From assembly GCA_022495005.1 (NCBI GenBank), contig JAGYXB010000825.1, positions 3,596,001-3,660,000 on the forward strand: DNA of 64,000 bases. The letters run 5' to 3'. The stretch is from Rhyacophila brunnea (taxonomy: Eukaryota > Arthropoda > Insecta > Trichoptera > Rhyacophilidae). The notes beneath the pieces were generated by a model, which saw nothing but the letters and a program-made list of their open reading frames with translations, was not told the DNA's origin and did no database searches. The position numbers and the translations under genes were made by a program. This document shows, in pieces, positions 57,911-64,000 of the stretch (position 1 is the first letter of the stretch; every line of letters begins with the position of its first letter).

Positions 57911-58056
57911 AACTAAATCGCATCCGATGATGATAATATATTCCACTTACGTGAGCATAAATTCCTAAAATAAGGTCTACTTAGCTCATTCGGTGTACTT
58001 CCGTGTATATAATTTATAATTTTTGTTTTAACTCTTTCCACTGTTTATTAACTTAA

Positions 58057-58420
58057 TAGCATACTTCAGTGAAACGGAAAATAATTTTCAACTATTGGTG
58101 CGACAAAATTTCGGACTGGCTGCCAATCGGAGAGCGAAAGTCGAGCTGTGAACACATCAATTTGTTTTGTGATGGCGTCGGGGGAATTAATTATTAAATC
58201 ATGTAAAGATGACTTAAAAACGTTACCCATTTACTTGAAAAAGAAAACATGTCAATGAATATATTATTATTATTACAAATAGCACAATAAACATAACAAT
58301 AAATGGACGCTTGTTGATTTTTTATGACAAATTATGTTTTGTTCTGCACGCGTCGTTTGCACAATCTTCGTGTCGCGCATTCACGATCATTTTAGAACGT
58401 GTCCCAGCTGAAGTGTAGCC
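58057..58420 (-). mobile_element. TTAA MITE family T1, long form, inverted copy
   Basis: The left boundary is TTAA (58053-58056) then TAGCATACTTCAGTGAAACG, and the right end is GCTGAAGTGTAGCC followed by TTAA (58421-58424). Its interior is the inverse of 45125-45463. It shares the right TTAA with the next element. Confidence 0.8.
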
Positions 58421-58424
58421 TTAA

Positions 58425-58797
58425 GGCCATACCTAAAAGCCAGGTATAAAAAGATCGTCGCTAGGCGATGCGCGGATTGCGGGTCGCGGGTGCAAATGAG
58501 GCATGTCAAACCAAATATAATTTGTCTTATAAATCCAACATATTGTGTCCATTTAATGTTCTGTTTATTGTTTTATCAGTAACAATAAAAATATATTTAT
58601 TGACATGTTTTCTTTTTAAAGTAAATGGGTAACGTTTTAAGTCATCTTTACACGATTTAAGAATTATTACGGCCGTCGCCATCACGAAGCAAAATGACGT
58701 GTTTCCAGCTCTACATTCTCTCTCCGAATGGGAGCGAGTGCAAAATTTTGTCGCGCCTATGGTTGAAAATTATTTGCCATTTCACTGATGAATCACC
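58425..58797 (+). mobile_element. TTAA MITE family T1, long form, head-to-head partner
   Basis: Starts GGCCATACCT directly after the shared TTAA and ends CACTGATGAATCACC before TTTA (58798-58801), a one-base decay of TTAA. The same body as 45125-45463. Confidence 0.8.
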
Positions 58798-58801
58798 TTT
58801 A

Positions 58802-60085
58802 TAGGCACTGCATCTATTTTTATATGTACTGTTTTAATTATATTTCTTTGTTTTTAAATATTATGTTGTGAACGTTTTAAATTAATAATTTGTAAAGTTC
58901 ACTATAATATATTATGTAAAATAAATAAAATTTGATTATTCTTATTTACATTTAAGAATTAAATCTTAGTTATGAGATTGCCAGAAGCCGGTTCCTGCAT
59001 AATCCATGAAGGGTCAATTTAGTCGATGTTAATAATGATATATGTACAGTTTTTACTCTTAAATTAAATACGTTATGAATTTGACCTGAAACAAGAGCAT
59101 TATGTTTATTTTATATTAATATAATTTAATATGGGCCTATATCTTCAATCATTTGCCTAAAGTATTAATTTGCTGCCTGCTCTCAGTTTTCAACAGCGCT
59201 AAATCCCATGTATATTGAGATAATAAAAATCAAGATATATGAAAGAACTCACATTACGTATATTTTCATTCGCTCAGATTCACCCCTGCGTAAAAGTGAA
59301 AAAAAAGGAAAGCCCATTGCTGGAGAAGTCAGGATACGCAACTCTTGGGTACACCCCACTTCCTAATCTCGACTGAGCGACGTTACGGCTTACATCCGGC
59401 ACTCTGCCGAGCTTCGTGAGTACCAACACAAAGTTCATTTTCAGGCGCGAACACTTAAACTTTTTACCTGCTTTCGTTAGGTACGCAAAAAAAAACATTC
59501 CGTGCCGATTCTCCGATACAACAATACATATCCGCGACATTCAGCTAACAAACATCATCAGTGGCACAGAACATTGAAGATATTGGCCCCATCAAATCAC
59601 ACCGCAACACACCCGGTCTTAATCGGGTGTCACGGAAATCCAAGCTTGATGTGAAACACCAGTATTTTTATGACTGAAAATGTTTCAGGAGCAGTTACCC
59701 AAAACTGAGGTTGCCATACACTCTGTGTATTTATGTTGAATCCTAATAGCCTATCTCCGACCTTTGCTATTATATATTATTATATATTAATATTGAATGG
59801 AGATATGCGTTTTGTCTTCGGACGATCACACCAGTCAATTCTTGACTGGACATGGTAGCTTTGTTGACAGGTTCTATGAGCTTGGACTCGCCCGTCCAAC
59901 ATGTCTGTATAGCAGATAAATACAGGATGCAACCCACAGCCTCTGTATGAACGTTCTTAAATGTGTACGGAAAGAGAAAACCAAATAGTCATCGGGCCCA
60001 TCGGGCCATCCAGGATGGCTACAGAAGCCTATTTTGTTGAATTTTGAAAATTTGTGGTGTCATTTGTCGACAATTTAAAGGTGAC
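58802..60085. other. No gene recognised; small R3 fragment
   Basis: 59722-59780 (GTGTATTTATGTTGAATCCT and CCTATCTCCGACCTTTGC) matches the end of R3. A minus-strand open frame at 59280-59540 has no recognised family. Confidence 0.45.
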
Positions 60086-60090
60086 ATTAA

Positions 60091-60768
60091 GGGCGCACAT
60101 GCGCCACGTAGGTCAAAATCGAGTTTTTATGGTATTTTCAGAGCATAAGTTTGGACATTCTTTAAACGTTGTAGATAATCTATTTATATAATTTTGAAGC
60201 TTTTTTGCTGTAATGAAATGCCAATAGAAATGGCGTATTTCAAAAAAAATACTACCTTATTCTTAGATCAATAATTATTATAAAACAATCATTATTCGTA
60301 GGATGTTTTAGTACATTTGAATGGCCAGAGACATAGCTTATAATCAGTATCTTTAGAATTATCTTCAAATTTGTTAATCGTGCCCATTATTCGAATAAAA
60401 AAATACTTAATTCTTGTCAAACTTGGGATCACAGAGATTATAAATATATTTTTTATCGTAAATATTTCACTTTATAATGTTAACAACAATTTTACTTATG
60501 GTTTTATAAATGCGTTAACAGCACTGCACATGGATGTACTGAAATATGACTATATTCTAAACATTAGATCGAGAAGTTTAAAAGAATACTATTTTATGTA
60601 ATAAAAATACATTATGCAGTCATCAAAAATGTTTAAAATAAATATGAAGGATAATAGGGCTTCAAAATTATATAAATAGATTATCTACAACGTTTAAGGA
60701 ATGTCCAGGGTTATGCTCTTAAAATACCATAAACCGTCCATTTTGACCTACGTGGCGCATTTTGGCTG
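60091..60768. mobile_element. TTAA MITE family T2, complete copy
   Basis: Long arms (about 115 bp) share GCGCCACGTAGGTCAAAAT, GGACATTC-TTAAACG-TGTAG and ATAATCTATTTATATAATTT. TTAA flanks both ends (60087-60090, 60769-60772). 678 bp. A 76-codon frame inside (60371-60601) has no recognisable motif. Confidence 0.85.
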
Positions 60769-61135
60769 TTAAGACCTTTCTAAAGTTTTTTCAATAATCT
60801 TGTGAACATTTATATGCATTTCTCTGGGAGGTCAATTGTCAGGGAATTCACAGTATATAGGTATGTCCTACAAAGATAAAAGGCATATATGAAAATTTCA
60901 GTGATCCCTTTTTTACTGTAGATTAATATATAATCGATTGCGTTAACGAAGAGTTTATTAGAGGTTGTTGCTTTTAATATACATCCATAAATTTTACCAC
61001 CCCCATAATATTAATTTTATGACAAGAGCGAGGGGGCCTTAAACAGTTTTAAAACCCAAACAACGGACATTTTATGTATGGGAGATTAGATTAAGCATAA
61101 ACGAGAGTGTGTGTATATGATGCGTATGTCCTGCA

Positions 61136-61931
61136 CAGTGGCGCACCCAGGATTTAATATTGGGGAGGGCCCAAGGAGGAGAATGTAAATTAGTCCCATT
61201 GGCTCTTTTTTTTCTTCACAGCCTAATTTCTCGTTGTCTATTGCACTCGGTGTACCTACACCATGGTCCCCACATCCTGAAACGGGCCCTCATGCTAGGA
61301 TATTTGGCGGGCCCCCTACCTACCGCTAAGATTAAAGGCAATGTGAATCACTACATTAACGTTTTTTAAATTGTGTTTTAGTTCAAATTAATGGTACTTA
61401 TACAGTGAATTATTGGCGATTTTCAATACATCCACTTTAATAATAGAGCTGTCGAGAATCGACACGTAATAATCAAAAAATATATTGCACAATTATATAA
61501 GTAATTGAAAATGTTCATGGCCATGAAGTATAATAGCGCCGCAGGCGACTTTTTTTACTGTTAAAGCTAATTTATGATGTGTGTTTATCTCACGTATCTG
61601 GTCAACCCGACACGCCGGGCCCCCCACAGCCTGGGCCCCCAGGCTAGAGCCCTGTCAGCCATGACCTACACCACTCCGGAATTCGAGTGGACACCGAGAA
61701 TTTTTTGACAGTTCCATTAGGGATTGGATTTCTAAAAAAACCTGACATTAGTGTTTCGAAATTTTTGTGTTAAAAAGTAAAATCTAAGAAATTGTTCTAA
61801 AAAGGGTGCTGGAGAATTACAAATCATTTTTTTGTCAGTGTTTTTATTTGTCTAATCTATTGGCTTTCAATTTCAATGTTTTTGGGGGGGGGCCAAGGCC
61901 CCTTGCCCCCCCCCCCCTGGGTGCGCCACTG
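61136..61931. mobile_element. hAT MITE with CAGTGGCGCACCCAG tips (family H6)
   Basis: Inverse 15-bp tips CAGTGGCGCACCCAG / CTGGGTGCGCCACTG with a perfect 8-bp duplication GTCCTGCA (61128-61135, 61932-61939). Subterminal G runs and C runs. An H1 MITE occupies half of its length. Confidence 0.92.
61262..61663. mobile_element. hAT MITE family H1, nested inverted copy
   Basis: Tips CATGGTCCCCAC and GTCAGCCATG with a perfect 8-bp duplication ACCTACAC (61254-61261, 61664-61671). The interior is the inverse of 21607-22028. It inserted into H6, so it is younger. Confidence 0.92.
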
Positions 61932-62497
61932 GTCCTGCACATTAATTGTAACCGATGTTATAAAATACAGAATTGTATGAAAATGACAGTCTGCCACTCT
62001 TCCAGTGACAACGGTCATATTTTTCTTATCAGTGTTGGTCGCATTTTACAGCTGGTGTCTCGACCGTCGCTGTTTCGTTCAGTAGGTGAATATTCTTGGT
62101 ATTTTAAAATAAACAACTCACATTATATTACTGATAGATTCTTCTTTGTATTCGTTATGTTGCCCGCAATGTATTTTACGTCGTTGTTAATTTTGAATTT
62201 ATACTGAAAATGCACTTGCTTCTACGACGGCCTTGAAGTAACTGGGGAGGTTTTATTATTTTATTTATTAAGGAAACAAACAGTTACATATTGATTACAA
62301 AAATTTAAAATATAATAATGAAAAGTTATTGCAACCAGCAAAGTTTCCATGTATACATTATAATATAGTTAATCCTTACAAGATAGAGAGTAAGAATAAT
62401 ATAAATATAAAGAAATTACATAAGAAAAATAAGGAAGAATAATAAATAATTAAAATATATACAAAAAAGTAACATAAAATAATATATATATATATAT

Positions 62498-62830
62498 CTA
62501 TGTATACAAAATTTTGGAGATAGCGCGTTTAAATGAAACATGTGAATTATTAAAAGGATCAACGGTGGAGAAATACATATTATAATTTAAACAAGAGCGC
62601 CGAATAAAAGAGTTTTGTGCATGATTAGAACAGCTACGACTGATATGGTACAAAGTTTGGTTTCGCGTAAATCTTGATGGACAATGGAAACCCACCCTTT
62701 CGAGTAGGTTTGGCGAGTCAACAAAGCCATTGATAATTTTAAAAAGAAAATTTTGATCAGATATAGAACGTCGACTTTCCAAAGAAGGTTCCATAAAAGT
62801 TGCAGTGGTCGAAATAGAATTAGATAAATC
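62498..62830 (-). pseudogene. Non-LTR reverse transcriptase C-terminal fragment
   Basis: On the minus strand: EPSLESRRSISDQNFLFKII, NGFVDSPNLLERVGFHCPSR, then TRNQTLYHISRSCSNHAQNS, FIRRSCLNYNMYF and DPFNNSHVSFKRAI before a stop. The order 'L-RR--D--FL-K-ING--D-P-LL--I-F--P', 'N---NS---R----N' and 'D-F-----FK-A' is the conserved tail that follows the reverse transcriptase in Jockey/CR1-like elements, as I know the family. The frame is open, but the catalytic domain is absent; the preceding hydrophobic residues (62830-62956) are not part of the similarity. Likely a 5'-truncated retrotransposon. No tail or duplication was defined. Confidence 0.7.
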
Positions 62831-62874
62831 ATAACAGTAAGCTTTAAAATTGATTGAATGTAAATAACAGAACA

Positions 62875-63465
62875 TGATAAAACATAGCACGAATAAACAG
62901 AACACGAAGAAACAGAACGGTGACAATACAGAACAACCAGGGGAAAAATAAAACATTCATTTGTGTCGTATATTATATTTATTAATTAAATACTTATAAA
63001 ACTTAAGTTTATGAACGAAATACATATAATTTTTTTAATATATATGATCACTGCATGTTGGCCATTTGGCGTAAAAACCTCAGTTTATCTGCTTGATTTT
63101 GGCACAACTCCACAGAATTATTAGACTCATTATTTCGTTGTACCTAGCCAATCACTCAAGCATGGTTAACATTTTTTATTATATTGATTTGGACGAAATA
63201 TACCTAGTTTTCTGGCAACTCCAAGTTGAATCTCGCTTAATTGAGGCATTCCAGCAATTAGAAATGCAGAAATTATATAATTTGATTTTTTACGGCATAT
63301 TGAAAACCTGTGTTATTAAAAATCTATACAAAATATAGAAATACAATTTCAATATTAAATGTTTTATTTTTCTGAAAGGTCATAGTTATATTATTTATCG
63401 CTGTTCTCTTTTGTCACTGTTCTGTTTTTTCCTGTTCTATTTTGTCACCGTTCTAATTATTTAAT
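62875..63465. repeat. Inverted arrays of AGAACRGTGACAA-type motifs
   Basis: 62875-62940 carries repeated AACAGAAC and AACGGTGACAATACAGAAC words. 63395-63460 carries the inverse (TGTTCTCTTTTGTCACTGTT, TTTTGTCACCGTTCT). The ~450 bp between them hold an 81-codon frame (63093-63338) without recognised motifs. This may be the ends of an undescribed element. Confidence 0.5.
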
Positions 63466-64000
63466 GAACCGTAAAACACATATCGTCAAAATAATAGGGA
63501 AGGTGTGTTGAATTTGGAGTAGTTTTCGATTTATTTAAATATCTCACTATTTAGACGTTGAATTAAGAACTTTTGGCTATGCAATAAAATATACGTTTGC
63601 TGACTATATAAGTTATGTATTTTTACATACATGTATAATAAGACAAGAAAATTGAAAAAAGAAAACATATTTAAGTAAAACAACTCGTTTGCTTCAAGCT
63701 ACCAAACCGGTCTGTTAAATTGGACCAATGGTTTGGTAAATTGGACACAGACTGCGTGATATAATATTGTATGATTGCTGCCAAAAGTTGGTAAGTCGAT
63801 AATTTAAGTATTTAGAGTTAACAATGAATTATGTGTCTATATAAATTGCAAGAAAAAAAAATCAACGTCATCTGATATATAAAACATGCGTGATTTTAGA
63901 GGGCATGCCAAACTTCAAATTTGAATTACTCCATTACATGATTTCGAGACTTAAAAGATATAGAATCGAGGTGCATGTTTCAAGTTAAAATTGTGCGGTA
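63466..64000. other. No feature recognised
   Basis: AT-rich to the window end. A TTAAATTGGACCAATGGTTT / GTAAATTGGACAC pair near 63716-63750 is a short direct repeat only. Confidence 0.4.

Noticed and set aside
1..64000. CRISPR array, bacterial operons or phage genes
   Set aside because: No regularly spaced direct repeats with unique spacers, no ribosome-binding sites before tandem long frames, and all recognised elements are eukaryotic.

Overview
This window looks like non-genic chromosomal DNA from an insect. It is AT-rich, short open frames are scattered at random, and there are no operons, ribosome-binding sites or intact host genes. It is packed with eukaryotic mobile elements: RTE and Jockey/CR1-like non-LTR retrotransposons, tRNA-derived SINEs, hAT, Tigger/pogo and mariner transposons, and many MITEs. 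A degenerate TTAGG array at about 56.2 kb fits the ancestral insect telomere repeat. The recurrent ATAATATTAT and GTACCTAC words suggest an aphid-like hemipteran, but that is a guess. I recognise no functional host protein-coding gene. The two best non-transposon coding candidates are exon-like pieces at 9299-9314 and 54943-55255.

Layout. 0-5.1 kb: a TTAA-flanked MITE, a MITE with CACGTGCATGG ends, and a decayed TA-flanked pogo-like transposon lying inside a pair of inverted ~150-bp repeats. 5.4-9.5 kb: an antisense RTE remnant, a long palindromic element (6.0-6.6 kb), then mostly unique DNA. 10-18.8 kb: a SINE, an hAT MITE, an RTE copy with an 11-bp target-site duplication, a Tigger deletion derivative whose empty site is visible 5 kb away, an hAT-like MITE, and an RTE insertion sitting inside a MITE. 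19-23 kb: a possible Penelope-type hammerhead, an unclassified repeat, a tRNA-like head, an hAT MITE and an inverted pair of Jockey-like fragments. 23-27.4 kb is poor in recognisable features. 27.4-31 kb: a SINE, an hAT MITE and a 1-kb hAT element that keeps its transposase dimerisation domain. 31.7-39.5 kb: dispersed repeats R1 and R2, interrupted by later MITEs, and a dead mariner. 40-47.3 kb: an RTE 3' end, an hAT, two TTAA MITEs, R1 and a SINE. 49.5-61.9 kb: nested MITEs, RTE and Jockey fragments, the telomere-repeat foldback, a head-to-head pair of TTAA MITEs and a nested hAT pair. 62-64 kb: a non-LTR reverse-transcriptase C-terminus and an inverted array of short motifs.

How the parts relate. 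Many elements can be ordered in time because insertions interrupt older repeats and leave target-site duplications: 8 bp for hAT, TA for Tigger, 10-11 bp for RTE, 9-10 bp for SINEs, TTAA for the piggyBac-like MITEs. Every recognisable transposase or reverse transcriptase carries stops, frameshifts or truncation, so all elements here are non-autonomous or dead and would need enzymes encoded elsewhere. I found no new multi-gene system. The most unusual structure is the 74-bp-arm foldback around TTAGG repeats at 56159-56367.
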